Shown: positions 40,464-53,001 of the stretch, one piece after another
Numbering within the stretch: position 1 is the stretch's first letter
Layout of the letters: each line of letters begins with the position of its first letter
Assembly (NCBI GenBank): GCA_030435675.1
Contig: JAUCMV010000008.1
Coordinates: 5,001-69,000 of the forward strand
From: Steinernema hermaphroditum
Lineage: Eukaryota > Nematoda > Chromadorea > Rhabditida > Steinernematidae
Direction: 5' to 3'
Length of the DNA: 64,000 nucleotides
Made by a program: the position numbers and the translations under genes
Notes under the pieces: model-generated
What the model saw: only the letters and a program-made list of their open reading frames with translations
The model's database searches: none
Told to the model about the DNA's origin: nothing

Positions 40464-43160
40464 TTAGGGCGTTTGAGTTCCTCTGCTGCACCAAGATGAG
40501 AGCGACTCATTTTTCGCCACAGTTTGCCAGCGCTGAGTTCCTACAGTCTTCACGATTTCATCTTTCCAGCGTATCCTCGGTCTTCCTGACGGTCGCGTTG
40601 CTGGAGGCCTCCATTCTGTAATCAAAGTTGACCACTTGTGGCGTTCCACAGAGCTGTTTGCCATGTTCCACGCAAACTTCCACTTCCTCTTCGTGGCCTC
40701 CTCGATGATGTCTTTCACCTTTGTTACTCCGCGGATCCAGTCGTTCGTTTTCCGGTCGAGAAGTCTCACTCCTATCATTCTTCTTTCCATTCTTCTTTGC
40801 GCTGTCCTTAGCCTCGTCTTCGTGGACTTCGTAGGGCCCACGCTTCCGATCCGTAGGTCATCGCTGGTAAGATACACATATCGAAAAGTCTTCGCTTCCA
40901 CTTCATGTCCACGGATGGCGATGTCAATAGGACTCTGTGTTCCCGGAAGGCATTCCATCCTGCGCTTATTCGGCGACTTATCTCTTTTCTGTTGCTTCGA
41001 ATCATTTCAACTGCTAAATAGACAAAGCTGTCAACGTGTTTAATGTGTTGTGGGGTGTGTGTTTTGTTTTTTTTGTTGTGGTTTTGGAAGGCTTAACTCC
41101 AATCAGTTGATGCGGTGTGAAGTATTTCGGCTTACGTCCCTTGCGCTTTGTTTTTTCAAGGTCGTTCTTTTGAATATGGTTTAGTTCTCGTAATCTTGCA
41201 CATTGCAACGTTTGAAGGGTCCTTGCTCTTGTGTGTTCCCCGCATTTATCTCGAGTCGACGCCTTTGTCTCAAGGTATGAATAACGGCATTCTATCGCTC
41301 TTAATGCTCATTTAGCGCGTGAAGGTGATCAACGGTTGAATAGTTTTTACGGAATCCAGCTTGTTCTTCAGATTGTGAGTGTGTAGAAAAGATTTTATTT
41401 TCTGGGTGATTTTCTTTGTGGGGTTTGTGGTGGGGGGGGGAGGGGGGAGGGGGGTGTAGTTTTTCATATTATTGGGGGGGCGTTTTTTGAAATATAAAAG
41501 TGAGCGGCGGGGTTGTCGGCTGTGCTCTGTTGAATAGTGCTGTAGAACCGGAAGTAGTGTTTGGTAGCTTGACCATCTCTACAGTTATTTTGTCGATGCC
41601 CGGACTTTTCCCGCATTTCATGCTGTTCAGAGCGTTTTCGACTTCACATTGAAGAATATCTGGAAAATCCTCTGTGGGTTCGACTTCCCTATAAATAACG
41701 TCTGTTGTTTGCGCATATAGTCCGTTATAGAACATTTGAACGACACGGTGTATATCGCTCTTACTAGTACAGAGTATACCGTCGTCGGAGAGAAGTTCGA
41801 CAATCCGTTTCCTTCCTGTAGCAGTTTCTCCTTGGATCTTGCGTAGGCTTTTCGTTTTTTGGACAGCCTTCTCGATCAGACGGCGATGATAAGCTTCAAT
41901 ATCCTTTCGGATTTCCTTTCGTATCAGTTTGCTGAGTTCAACGAAGGCGATTCGATCCCTGAGGGAAGTTTGAATCCGGCGCATTTCGTGTCTTTGGCGT
42001 ATCAGCTTCTTGGTTGAATCTGATAGACGTTTCTCACGGGGAATAGGCTCTTTGGCGATTTCCGAAGCTTTTCGTAGTCTATCCACCAGATCCTCGTAGT
42101 CCACTGGCATCTGATTTCCTGTTGTCATCTGGGAGGTGATCGCCGCCTGGAACAACCCTCGGTTTAATCGATACTTACACTGAACTCCTCGTGTCGGTAC
42201 TCTCAAAGTGGGACTTTCTGATTTGATCGTTGCTCGGAGCATTCGATGATCCGATCCTGCGAAGTGCTTTCCGAGGACGACTGCGGATTTGAACTGCATC
42301 GATTGCTTCGCCAAGATGTGATCGATGCAGTTCTTGGTTCTTCCATCCGGTGAAATCCATGTCCACTTACGTCCTTTTCGGCTCTTGAAATATGAGTTAA
42401 TCGATCGTAAGTGGAAATCAGCGCATAAATCGACAAGTAGTTGTCCTCGATCATTTCGTTCACCGTATCCGAACCTTCCTAGAACATCTTCGCTGTCAGA
42501 TTCCTTCATACCCATTTTTGCGTTAAAATCGCCGAGCAGGATGGGATTTTGAGCTCTTTCCAGTTCTTCCCGCAGCGTTTCCAACATGGATTCGAAGTCG
42601 TCGTCATTTTCATCCTGCTCATCACTCTCTCTACCAGAGGAGGGGGGTGCATAGACTGAAAACATCTGTAGGTGTTTGCGTCCAAACTTCACTTCAAGTG
42701 CGGAGATCCTATCATTGATCTTGCGAAATTGCGTGATGTTTTTCTGGTACCGTTTGTTGACGAGGAAGCCGGTACCTGACTTTCCAGATCCGTCTTCGGG
42801 CCCAGCGTAATACAAACGCATCTCAGAGTCGTTCAAGTCCATGGCGCCTGTGCCTCGCCATCGTAGTTCAGTTAGTGCGACGACGTCGATGAGTACGTTG
42901 TCGAGGTCATGTTGCAGCTCCAGAAGGCGATCTTGAGTAGCAAGGCGTCGCACATTCAGTGTTCCTACAACAAGATGGTGGTTTGGGATGGAACTTACTT
43001 TTTCTTGCTGTTCCACGGCTTCTAGAAAAAGGGACTCTTTGTATGAACAAGGCACTATCTGTCTCGAATTGAAAGTTTTGCAGGAAACTAAGATAGTCCA
43101 CAGTAAATCCAACGAGAGTAGGCGCGTTCGATCAGGCTCGTGCAGTTCTACAAGATCCAA
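40464..43160 (-). pseudogene. Endonuclease-reverse transcriptase, RT core destroyed (copy 8)
   Basis: Three recognisable pieces remain. Codons 1 to about 532 are intact (43160 to about 41565: complete EN, linker and start of RT). Codons about 813-870 lie in a second frame (40832-41005). Codons 871-992 lie in the original frame (40464-40832), after a lost C near 40832. The stretch for residues about 533-812 is scrambled and shortened by roughly 280 bp, so motifs A, B and FADD are absent. This copy cannot make a working RT as written. The 5' residues are Leu3 and Leu19. Confidence 0.85.
41005..41570. other. Corrupted patch in copy 8
   Basis: Short stretches that match the reference (for example around 41281-41385) alternate with text full of small deletions and runs of T and G, including an almost pure G tract near 41432-41453. 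Plus-strand bias to T and G, with no such change in flanking DNA, looks more like a failed consensus than natural decay. Confidence 0.75.
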
Positions 43161-44084
43161 TCATAAAAATGCTATGGTACTTTGGAGCAGGAGGGTCAGA
43201 TGCAGAACTCTTTGTATGAACAAGGCACTATCTGTCTCGAATTGAAAGTTTTGCAGGAAACTAAGATAGTCCACAGTAAATCCAACGAGAGTAGGCGCGT
43301 TCGATCAGGCTCGTGCAGTTCTACAAGATCCAATCATAAAAATGCTATGGCACTTTGGAGCAGGAGGGTCAGATGCAGAACTCTTTGTATGAACAAGGCA
43401 CTATCTGTCTCGAATTGAAAGTTTTGCAGGAAACTAAGATAGTCCACAGTAAATCCAACGAGAGTAGGCGCGTTCGATCAGGCTCGTGCAGTTCTACAAG
43501 ATCCAATCATAAAAATGCTATGGTACTTTGGAGCAGGAGGGTCAGATGCAGAACTCTTTGTATGAACAAGGCCCTATCTGTCTCGAATTGAAAGTTTTGC
43601 AGGAAACTAAGATAGTCCGCAGGGAATCCAACGAGAGTAGGCGCGTTCGATCAGGCTCGTGCAGTTCTACACGATCCAATCATAAAAATGCTATGGTACT
43701 TTGGAGCAGGAGGGTCAGATGCAGAACTCTTTGTATGAACAAGGCCCTATCTGTCTCGAATTGAAAGTTTTGCAGGAAACTAAGATAGTCCACAGTAAAT
43801 CCAACGAGAGTAGGCGCGTTCGATCAGGCTCGTGCAGTTCTACAAGATCCAATCATAAAAATGCTATGGTACTTTGGAGCAGGAGGGTCAGATGCAGAAC
43901 TCTTTGTATGAACAAGGCACTATCTGTCTCGAATTGAAAGTTTTGCAGGAAACTAAGATAGTCCACAGTAAATCCAACGAGAGTAGGCGCGTTCGATCAG
44001 GCTCGTGCAGTTCTACAAGATCCAATCATAAAAATGCTATGGCACTTTGGAGCAGGAGGGTCAGATGCAGAACTCTTTGTATGA
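43034..44084 (-). repeat. 5' monomer array, 6 units (copy 8)
   Basis: Six 173-bp units plus 13 bp in the same variant order as copies 3 and 10; no private changes noticed. Confidence 0.95.
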
Positions 44085-44454
44085 GTATTTCGAGTATTTT
44101 ATTTGCAATCTCATAAGTTTCCACAAAGTTGCACCCAGGTATAACTACCAATCAAGTATGTAGGATCATCTTTTCTTCATGCTTCACTCCTTATTTGACT
44201 TCATCGCTTATGTCTTGGGCATCGGATGATGTTGATGTTGGCACAACACCAGCTTTGGTTTTTCTTCATTTGGCCTTTTCCTTCGTCCAGTCCAGGCACT
44301 GCCGCTGGAAGCCATCAGAACCTCAGCCTTATCGGTGTCCCATATGTGAAGTCAGTGGTGGGTGACCAGAACCAACTGATCAGTCACGGGTGGCCTCACC
44401 TAGCCGCGAAGACGGTCACCTTCGGAAGAATCGGTTGCTCAGTCAGGAGGAGCG
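44085..44454 (-). other. 3' UTR (copy 9)
   Basis: 370 bp, matching copy 2; AATAAA at 44098-44103. Confidence 0.8.
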
Positions 44455-47434
44455 TTAGGGCGTTTGAGTTCCTCTGCTGCACCAAGATGAGAGCGACTCA
44501 TTTTTCGCCACAGTTTGCCAGCGCTGAGTTCCTACAGTCTTCACGATTTCATCTTTCCAGCGTATCCTCGGTCTTCCTGACGGTCGCGTTGCTGGAGGCC
44601 TCCATTCTGTAATCAAAGTTGACCACTTGTGGCGTTCCACAGAGCTGTTTGCCATGTTCCACGCAAACTTCCACTTCCTCTTCGTGGCCTCCTCGATGAT
44701 GTCTTTCACCTTTGTTACTCCGCGGATCCAGTCGTTCGTTTTCCGGTCGAGAAGTCTCACTCCTATCATTCTTCTTTCCATTCTTCTTTGCGCTGTCCTT
44801 AGCCTCGTCTTCGTGGACTTCGTCAGGGCCCACGCTTCCGATCCGTAGGTCATCGCTGGTAAGATACACATATCGAAAAGTCTTCGCTTCCACTTCATGT
44901 CCACGGATGGCGATGTCAATAGGACTCTGTGTTCCCGGAAGGCATTCCATCCTGCGCTTATTCGGCGACTTATCTCTTTTCTGTTGCTTCGAATCATTTC
45001 AACTTCTTGTCCTAAATAGACAAAGCTGTCAACGTGTTCTAAACTCACATCGTTGATGCGGATGTGTAGTTCTTCGTTCGCCATCACTTTAGTCTTCGTC
45101 TCGTTGATCTTCAGTCCGAACTTTTGGGATTCTTCATTTAACTCGTCCATCATTTTTTGGAGTTCGTCCTGAGAGTTTGCAAAGAGAACAATGTCGTCGG
45201 CAAAGCGGAGGTTATGAAGCCTTCTTCCATTGACATTGATTCCATACTGTTCCCAATTCAGCTTTCTGAAGACACCCTCTAGTGCGGCTGTGAACAATTT
45301 CGGACTTATTACGTCCCCTTGACGAACTCCTCGATGGATTTCGATTTCTACAAGGTCGTCTCCTATCTGAATATGAGATTTAGCTTCTCGGTAAATCTTA
45401 CGCAACATTGCAACGATTTGAACCGGGACTCCTTGCTCTTGTAGTGCATTCCACACCGCATTTACCTCTACCGAGTCGAACGCCTTTTCATAGTCTACAA
45501 AGGCTATGAATAACGGCATTCGATACTCACGCGTCCTCTCCAATAGCTCATTTAGCGCGTGAAGGTGATCAACGGTTGAATAGTTTTTACGGAATCCAGC
45601 TTGTTCTTCAGATTGTGAAGTGTCTAGAACAGATTCTATTCTCTGGTTGATTACCTTTGTGAGGATCTTGTAGATGGTGGAGAGAAGTGAAATGGGTCTA
45701 TAGTTCTTCATCATTCTTGGATCGCCTTTCTTGTATATCAGAATCGTAGAGGAGTCTGCCATCGATCGTGGAAGTTCGCATCGGCTGATGCATCTGTTGA
45801 ATAGTGCTGTCAGAACCGGAAGTAACTGTTGTTTGGCTAGCTTGACCATCTCTACAGTTATTTTGTCGATGCCCGGACTTTTCCCGCATTTCATGCTGTT
45901 CAGAGCGTTTTCGACTTCACATTGAAGAATATCTGGAAAATCCTCTGTGGGTTCGACTTCCCTATAAATAACGTCTGTTGTTTGCGCATATAGTCCGTTA
46001 TAGAACATTTGAACGACACGGTGTATATCGCTCTTACTAGTACAGAGTATACCGTCGTCGGAGAGAAGTTCGACAATCCGTTTCCTTCCTGTAGCAGTTT
46101 CTCCTTGGATCTTGCGTAGGCTTTTCGTTTTTTGGACAGCCTTCTCGATCAGACGGCGATGATAAGCTTCAATATCCTTTCGGATTTCCTTTCGTATCAG
46201 TTTGCTGAGTTCAACGAAGGCGATTCGATCCCTGAGGGAAGTTTGAATCCGGCGCATTTCGTGTCTTTGGCGTATCAGCTTCTTGGTTGAATCTGATAGA
46301 CGTTTCTCACGGGGAATAGGCTCTTTGGCGATTTCCGAAGCTTTTCGTAGTCTATCCACCAGATCCTCGTAGTCCACTGGCATCTGATTTCCTGTTGTCA
46401 TCTGGGAGGTGATCGCCGCCTGGAACAACCCTCGGTTTAATCGATACTTACACTGAACTCCTCGTGTCGGTACTCTCAAAGTGGGACTTTCTGATTTGAT
46501 CGTTGCTCGGAGCATTCGATGATCCGATCCTGCGAAGTGCTTTCCGAGGACGACTGCGGATTTGAACTGCATCGATTGCTTCGCCAAGATGTGATCGATG
46601 CAGTTCTTGGTTCTTCCATCCGGTGAAATCCATGTCCACTTACGTCCTTTTCGGCTCTTGAAATATGAGTTAATCGATCGTAAGTGGAAATCAGCGCATA
46701 AATCGACAAGTAGTTGTCCTCGATCATTTCGTTCACCGTATCCGAACCTTCCTAGAACATCTTCGCTGTCAGATTCCTTCATACCCATTTTTGCGTTAAA
46801 ATCGCCGAGCAGGATGGGATTTTGAGCTCTTTCCAGTTCTTCCCGCAGCGTTTCCAACATGGATTCGAAGTCGTCGTCATTTTCATCCTGCTCATCACTC
46901 TCTCTACCAGAGGAGGGGGGGTGCATAGACTGAAAACATCTGTAGGTGTTTGCGTCCAAACTTCACTTCAAGTGCGGAGATCCTATCATTGATCTTGCGA
47001 AATTGCGTGATGTTTTTCTGGTACCGTTTGTTGACGAGGAAGCCGGTACCTGACTTTCCAGATCCGTCTTCGGGCCCAGCGTAATACAAACGCATCTCAG
47101 AGTCGTTCAAGTCCATGGCGCCTGTGCCTCGCCATCGTAGTTCAGTTAGTGCGACGACGTCGATGAGTACGTTGTCGAGGTCATGTTGCAGCTCCAGAAG
47201 GCGATCTTGAGTAGCAAGGCGTCGCACATTCAGTGTTCCTACAACAAGATGGTGGTTTGGGATGGAACTTACTTTTTCTTGCTGTTCCACGGCTTCTAGA
47301 AAAAGGGACTCTTTGTATGAACAAGGCACTATCTGTCTCGAATTGAAAGTTTTGCAGGAAACTAAGATAGTCCACAGTAAATCCAACGAGAGTAGGCGCG
47401 TTCGATCAGGCTCGTGCAGTTCTACAAGATCCAA
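44455..47434 (-). pseudogene. Endonuclease-reverse transcriptase with +1 frameshift (copy 9)
   Basis: The frame breaks at seven G (46915-46921), giving a 176-codon N-terminal piece (46904-47434) and an 834-codon C-terminal piece (44455-46959) with FADD at 45193-45204. The lesion is the same as in copy 7, but residues 3 and 19 are Leu as in copy 2. The two copies therefore share the insertion without sharing the first-monomer type. That means either recurrent slippage at the run (in the cell or in sequencing) or exchange between copies. Confidence 0.85.
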
Positions 47435-48358
47435 TCATAAAAATGCTATGGTACTTTGGAGCAGGAGGGTCAGATGCAGAACTCTTTGTATGAACAAGGC
47501 ACTATCTGTCTGGAATTGAAAGTTTTGCAGGAAACTAAGATAGTCCACAGTAAATCCAACGAGAGTAGGCGCGTTCGATCAGGCTCGTGCAGTTCTACAA
47601 GATCCAATCATAAAAATGCTATGGCACTTTGGAGCAGGAGGGTCAGATGCAGAACTCTTTGTATGAACAAGGCACTATCTGTCTCGAATTGAAAGTTTTG
47701 CAGGAAACTAAGATAGTCCACAGTAAATCCAACGAGAGTAGGCGCGTTCGATCAGGCTCGTGCAGTTCTACAAGATCCAATCATAAAAATGCTATGGTAC
47801 TTTGGAGCAGGAGGGTCAGATGCAGAACTCTTTGTATGAACAAGGCCCTATCTGTCTCGAATTGAAAGTTTTGCAGGAAACTAAGATAGTCCGCAGGGAA
47901 TCCAACGAGAGTAGGCGCGTTCGATCAGGCTCGTGCAGTTCTACACGATCCAATCATAAAAATGCTATGGTACTTTGGAGCAGGAGGGTCAGATGCAGAA
48001 CTCTTTGTATGAACAAGGCCCTATCTGTCTCGAATTGAAAGTTTTGCAGGAAACTAAGATAGTCCACAGTAAATCCAACGAGAGTAGGCGCGTTCGATCA
48101 GGCTCGTGCAGTTCTACAAGATCCAATCATAAAAATGCTATGGTACTTTGGAGCAGGAGGGTCAGATGCAGAACTCTTTGTATGAACAAGGCACTATCTG
48201 TCTCGAATTGAAAGTTTTGCAGGAAACTAAGATAGTCCACAGTAAATCCAACGAGAGTAGGCGCGTTCGATCAGGCTCGTGCAGTTCTACAAGATCCAAT
48301 CATAAAAATGCTATGGCACTTTGGAGCAGGAGGGTCAGATGCAGAACTCTTTGTATGA
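47308..48358 (-). repeat. 5' monomer array, 6 units (copy 9)
   Basis: Six 173-bp units plus 13 bp. Differs from copy 8 by a GGAATTG (for CGAATTG) at the start of the second unit, a variant shared with copy 12. Confidence 0.95.
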
Positions 48359-48728
48359 GTATTTCGAGTATTTTATTTGCAATCTCATAAGTTTCCACAA
48401 AGTTGCACCCAGGTATAACTACCAATCAAGTATGTAGGATCATCTTTTCTTCATGCTTCACTCCTTATTTGACTTCATCGCTTATGTCTTGGGCATCGGA
48501 TGATGTTGATGTTGGCACAACACCAGCTTTGGTTTTTCTTCATTTGGCCTTTTCCTTCGTCCAGTCCAGGCACTGCCGCTGGAAGCCATCAGAACCTCAG
48601 CCTTATCGGTGTCCCATATGTGAAGTCAGTGGTGGGTGACCAGAACCAACTGATCAGTCACGGGTGGCCTCACCTAGCCGCGAAGACGGTCACCTTCGGA
48701 AGAATCGGTTGCTCAGTCAGGAGGAGCG
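48359..48728 (-). other. 3' UTR (copy 10)
   Basis: 370 bp, matching copy 2; AATAAA at 48372-48377. Confidence 0.8.
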
Positions 48729-51707
48729 TTAGGGCGTTTGAGTTCCTCTGCTGCACCAAGATGAGAGCGACTCATTTTTCGCCACAGTTTGCCAGCGCTG
48801 AGTTCCTACAGTCTTCACGATTTCATCTTTCCAGCGTATCCTCGGTCTTCCTGACGGTCGCGTTGCTGGAGGCCTCCATTCTGTAATCAAAGTTGACCAC
48901 TTGTGGCGTTCCACAGAGCTGTTTGCCATGTTCCACGCAAACTTCCACTTCCTCTTCGTGGCCTCCTCGATGATGTCTTTCACCTTTGTTACTCCGCGGA
49001 TCCAGTCGTTCGTTTTCCGGTCGAGAAGTCTCACTCCTATCATTCTTCTTTCCATTCTTCTTTGCGCTGTCCTTAGCCTCGTCTTCGTGGACTTCGTCAG
49101 GGCCCACGCTTCCGATCCGTAGGTCATCGCTGGTAAGATACACATATCGAAAAGTCTTCGCTTCCACTTCATGTCCACGGATGGCGATGTCAATAGGACT
49201 CTGTGTTCCCGGAAGGCATTCCATCCTGCGCTTATTCGGCGACTTATCTCTTTTCTGTTGCTTCGAATCATTTCAACTTCTTGTCCTAAATAGACAAAGC
49301 TGTCAACGTGTTCTAAACTCACATCGTTGATGCGGATGTGTAGTTCTTCGTTCGCCATCACTTTAGTCTTCGTCTCGTTGATCTTCAGTCCGAACTTTTG
49401 GGATTCTTCATTTAACTCGTCCATCATTTTTTGGAGTTCGTCCTGAGAGTTTGCAAAGAGAACAATGTCGTCGGCAAAGCGGAGGTTATGAAGCCTTCTT
49501 CCATTGACATTGATTCCATACTGTTCCCAATTCAGCTTTCTGAAGACACCCTCTAGTGCGGCTGTGAACAATTTCGGACTTATTACGTCCCCTTGACGAA
49601 CTCCTCGATGGATTTCGATTTCTACAAGGTCGTCTCCTATCTGAATATGAGATTTAGCTTCTCGGTAAATCTTACGCAACATTGCAACGATTTGAACCGG
49701 GACTCCTTGCTCTTGTAGTGCATTCCACACCGCATTTACCTCTACCGAGTCGAACGCCTTTTCATAGTCTACAAAGGCTATGAATAACGGCATTCGATAC
49801 TCACGCGTCCTCTCCAATAGCTCATTTAGCGCGTGAAGGTGATCAACGGTTGAATAGTTTTTACGGAATCCAGCTTGTTCTTCAGATTGTGAAGTGTCTA
49901 GAACAGATTCTATTCTCTGGTTGATTACCTTTGTGAGGATCTTGTAGATGGTGGAGAGAAGTGAAATGGGTCTATAGTTCTTCATCATTCTTGGATCGCC
50001 TTTCTTGTATATCAGAATCGTAGAGGAGTCTGCCATCGATCGTGGAAGTTCGCATCGGCTGATGCATCTGTTGAATAGTGCTGTCAGAACCGGAAGTAAC
50101 TGTTGTTTGGCTAGCTTGACCATCTCTACAGTTATTTTGTCGATGCCCGGACTTTTCCCGCATTTCATGCTGTTCAGAGCGTTTTCGACTTCACATTGAA
50201 GAATATCTGGAAAATCCTCTGTGGGTTCGACTTCCCTATAAATAACGTCTGTTGTTTGCGCATATAGTCCGTTATAGAACATTTGAACGACACGGTGTAT
50301 ATCGCTCTTACTAGTACAGAGTATACCGTCGTCGGAGAGAAGTTCGACAATCCGTTTCCTTCCTGTAGCAGTTTCTCCTTGGATCTTGCGTAGGCTTTTC
50401 GTTTTTTGGACAGCCTTCTCGATCAGACGGCGATGATAAGCTTCAATATCCTTTCGGATTTCCTTTCGTATCAGTTTGCTGAGTTCAACGAAGGCGATTC
50501 GATCCCTGAGGGAAGTTTGAATCCGGCGCATTTCGTGTCTTTGGCGTATCAGCTTCTTGGTTGAATCTGATAGACGTTTCTCACGGGGAATAGGCTCTTT
50601 GGCGATTTCCGAAGCTTTTCGTAGTCTATCCACCAGATCCTCGTAGTCCACTGGCATCTGATTTCCTGTTGTCATCTGGGAGGTGATCGCCGCCTGGAAC
50701 AACCCTCGGTTTAATCGATACTTACACTGAACTCCTCGTGTCGGTACTCTCAAAGTGGGACTTTCTGATTTGATCGTTGCTCGGAGCATTCGATGATCCG
50801 ATCCTGCGAAGTGCTTTCCGAGGACGACTGCGGATTTGAACTGCATCGATTGCTTCGCCAAGATGTGATCGATGCAGTTCTTGGTTCTTCCATCCGGTGA
50901 AATCCATGTCCACTTACGTCCTTTTCGGCTCTTGAAATATGAGTTAATCGATCGTAAGTGGAAATCAGCGCATAAATCGACAAGTAGTTGTCCTCGATCA
51001 TTTCGTTCACCGTATCCGAACCTTCCTAGAACATCTTCGCTGTCAGATTCCTTCATACCCATTTTTGCGTTAAAATCGCCGAGCAGGATGGGATTTTGAG
51101 CTCTTTCCAGTTCTTCCCGCAGCGTTTCCAACATGGATTCGAAGTCGTCGTCATTTTCATCCTGCTCATCACTCTCTCTACCAGAGGAGGGGGGTGCATA
51201 GACTGAAAACATCTGTAGGTGTTTGCGTCCAAACTTCACTTCAAGTGCGGAGATCCTATCATTGATCTTGCGAAATTGCGTGATGTTTTTCTGGTACCGT
51301 TTGTTGACGAGGAAGCCGGTACCTGACTTTCCAGATCCGTCTTCGGGCCCAGCGTAATACAAACGCATCTCAGAGTCGTTCAAGTCCATGGCGCCTGTGC
51401 CTCGCCATCGTAGTTCAGTTAGTGCGACGACGTCGATGAGTACGTTGTCGAGGTCATGTTGCAGCTCCAGAAGGCGATCTTGAGTAGCAAGGCGTCGCAC
51501 ATTCAGTGTTCCTACAACAAGATGGTGGTTTGGGATGGAACTTACTTTTTCTTGCTGTTCCACGGCTTCTAGAAAAAGGGACTCTTTGTATGAACAAGGC
51601 ACTATCTGTCTCGAATTGAAAGTTTTGCAGGAAACTAAGATAGTCCACAGTAAATCCAACGAGAGTAGGCGCGTTCGATCAGGCTCGTGCAGTTCTACAA
51701 GATCCAA
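48729..51707 (-). CDS. Endonuclease-reverse transcriptase, intact (copy 10)
   Basis: 992 codons; translation indistinguishable from copies 2 and 12 (Leu3, Leu19), with six G in the fragile run and FADD at 49467-49478. With its six ordinary monomers and undamaged 3' UTR, this is the cleanest candidate in the window for an autonomous, potentially active copy. The frame starts at TTG after TGA, as elsewhere. Confidence 0.92.
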   Translation of the reverse strand: MDLVELHEPDRTRLLSLDLLWTILVSCKTFNSRQIVPCSYKESLFLEAVEQQEKVSSIPNHHLVVGTLNVRRLATQDRLLELQHDLDNVLIDVVALTELRWRGTGAMDLNDSEMRLYYAGPEDGSGKSGTGFLVNKRYQKNITQFRKINDRISALEVKFGRKHLQMFSVYAPPSSGRESDEQDENDDDFESMLETLREELERAQNPILLGDFNAKMGMKESDSEDVLGRFGYGERNDRGQLLVDLCADFHLRSINSYFKSRKGRKWTWISPDGRTKNCIDHILAKQSMQFKSAVVLGKHFAGSDHRMLRATIKSESPTLRVPTRGVQCKYRLNRGLFQAAITSQMTTGNQMPVDYEDLVDRLRKASEIAKEPIPREKRLSDSTKKLIRQRHEMRRIQTSLRDRIAFVELSKLIRKEIRKDIEAYHRRLIEKAVQKTKSLRKIQGETATGRKRIVELLSDDGILCTSKSDIHRVVQMFYNGLYAQTTDVIYREVEPTEDFPDILQCEVENALNSMKCGKSPGIDKITVEMVKLAKQQLLPVLTALFNRCISRCELPRSMADSSTILIYKKGDPRMMKNYRPISLLSTIYKILTKVINQRIESVLDTSQSEEQAGFRKNYSTVDHLHALNELLERTREYRMPLFIAFVDYEKAFDSVEVNAVWNALQEQGVPVQIVAMLRKIYREAKSHIQIGDDLVEIEIHRGVRQGDVISPKLFTAALEGVFRKLNWEQYGINVNGRRLHNLRFADDIVLFANSQDELQKMMDELNEESQKFGLKINETKTKVMANEELHIRINDVSLEHVDSFVYLGQEVEMIRSNRKEISRRISAGWNAFREHRVLLTSPSVDMKWKRRLFDMCILPAMTYGSEAWALTKSTKTRLRTAQRRMERRMIGVRLLDRKTNDWIRGVTKVKDIIEEATKRKWKFAWNMANSSVERHKWSTLITEWRPPATRPSGRPRIRWKDEIVKTVGTQRWQTVAKNESLSSWCSRGTQTP

Positions 51708-52631
51708 TCATAAAAATGCTATGGTACTTTGGAGCAGGAGGGTCAGATGCAGAACTCTTTGTATGAACAAGGCACTATCTGTCTCGAATTGAAAGTTTTG
51801 CAGGAAACTAAGATAGTCCACAGTAAATCCAACGAGAGTAGGCGCGTTCGATCAGGCTCGTGCAGTTCTACAAGATCCAATCATAAAAATGCTATGGCAC
51901 TTTGGAGCAGGAGGGTCAGATGCAGAACTCTTTGTATGAACAAGGCACTATCTGTCTCGAATTGAAAGTTTTGCAGGAAACTAAGATAGTCCACAGTAAA
52001 TCCAACGAGAGTAGGCGCGTTCGATCAGGCTCGTGCAGTTCTACAAGATCCAATCATAAAAATGCTATGGTACTTTGGAGCAGGAGGGTCAGATGCAGAA
52101 CTCTTTGTATGAACAAGGCCCTATCTGTCTCGAATTGAAAGTTTTGCAGGAAACTAAGATAGTCCGCAGGGAATCCAACGAGAGTAGGCGCGTTCGATCA
52201 GGCTCGTGCAGTTCTACACGATCCAATCATAAAAATGCTATGGTACTTTGGAGCAGGAGGGTCAGATGCAGAACTCTTTGTATGAACAAGGCCCTATCTG
52301 TCTCGAATTGAAAGTTTTGCAGGAAACTAAGATAGTCCACAGTAAATCCAACGAGAGTAGGCGCGTTCGATCAGGCTCGTGCAGTTCTACAAGATCCAAT
52401 CATAAAAATGCTATGGTACTTTGGAGCAGGAGGGTCAGATGCAGAACTCTTTGTATGAACAAGGCACTATCTGTCTCGAATTGAAAGTTTTGCAGGAAAC
52501 TAAGATAGTCCACAGTAAATCCAACGAGAGTAGGCGCGTTCGATCAGGCTCGTGCAGTTCTACAAGATCCAATCATAAAAATGCTATGGCACTTTGGAGC
52601 AGGAGGGTCAGATGCAGAACTCTTTGTATGA
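51581..52631 (-). repeat. 5' monomer array, 6 units (copy 10)
   Basis: Six 173-bp units plus 13 bp, same variant order as copies 3 and 8. Confidence 0.95.
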
Positions 52632-53001
52632 GTATTTCGAGTATTTTATTTGCAATCTCATAAGTTTCCACAAAGTTGCACCCAGGTATAACTACCAATC
52701 AAGTATGTAGGATCATCTTTTCTTCATGCTTCACTCCTTATTTGACTTCATCGCTTATGTCTTGGGCATCGGATGATGTTGATGTTGGCACAACACCAGC
52801 TTTGGTTTTTCTTCATTTGGCCTTTTCCTTCGTCCAGTCCAGGCACTGCCGCTGGAAGCCATCAGAACCTCAGCCTTATCGGTGTCCCATATGTGAAGTC
52901 AGTGGTGGGTGACCAGAACCAACTGATCAGTCACGGGTGGCCTCACCTAGCCGCGAAGACGGTCACCTTCGGAAGAATCGGTTGCTCAGTCAGGAGGAGC
53001 G
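52632..53001 (-). other. 3' UTR (copy 11)
   Basis: 370 bp, matching copy 2; AATAAA at 52645-52650. Confidence 0.8.

Larger units (their letters stand above)
40094..44084 (-). mobile_element. RTE-type retrotransposon copy 8, damaged
   Basis: 3991 bp with six monomers, 282 bp shorter than the reference. The loss is confined to a corrupted patch in the RT region (about 41005-41570); both ends of the copy are normal. Confidence 0.9.
44085..48358 (-). mobile_element. RTE-type retrotransposon copy 9, frameshifted
   Basis: 4274 bp, one base over the reference because of an extra G at 46915-46921. Confidence 0.94.
48359..52631 (-). mobile_element. RTE-type retrotransposon copy 10, full length
   Basis: 4273 bp, intact, apparently the same as copy 2 except for the substitution cluster in the copy 2 array. 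Confidence 0.95.

Noticed and set aside
41014..41208. 64-codon minus-strand frame inside the corrupted patch as a new gene
   Set aside because: Created by the scrambled sequence of copy 8; no counterpart in any other copy.
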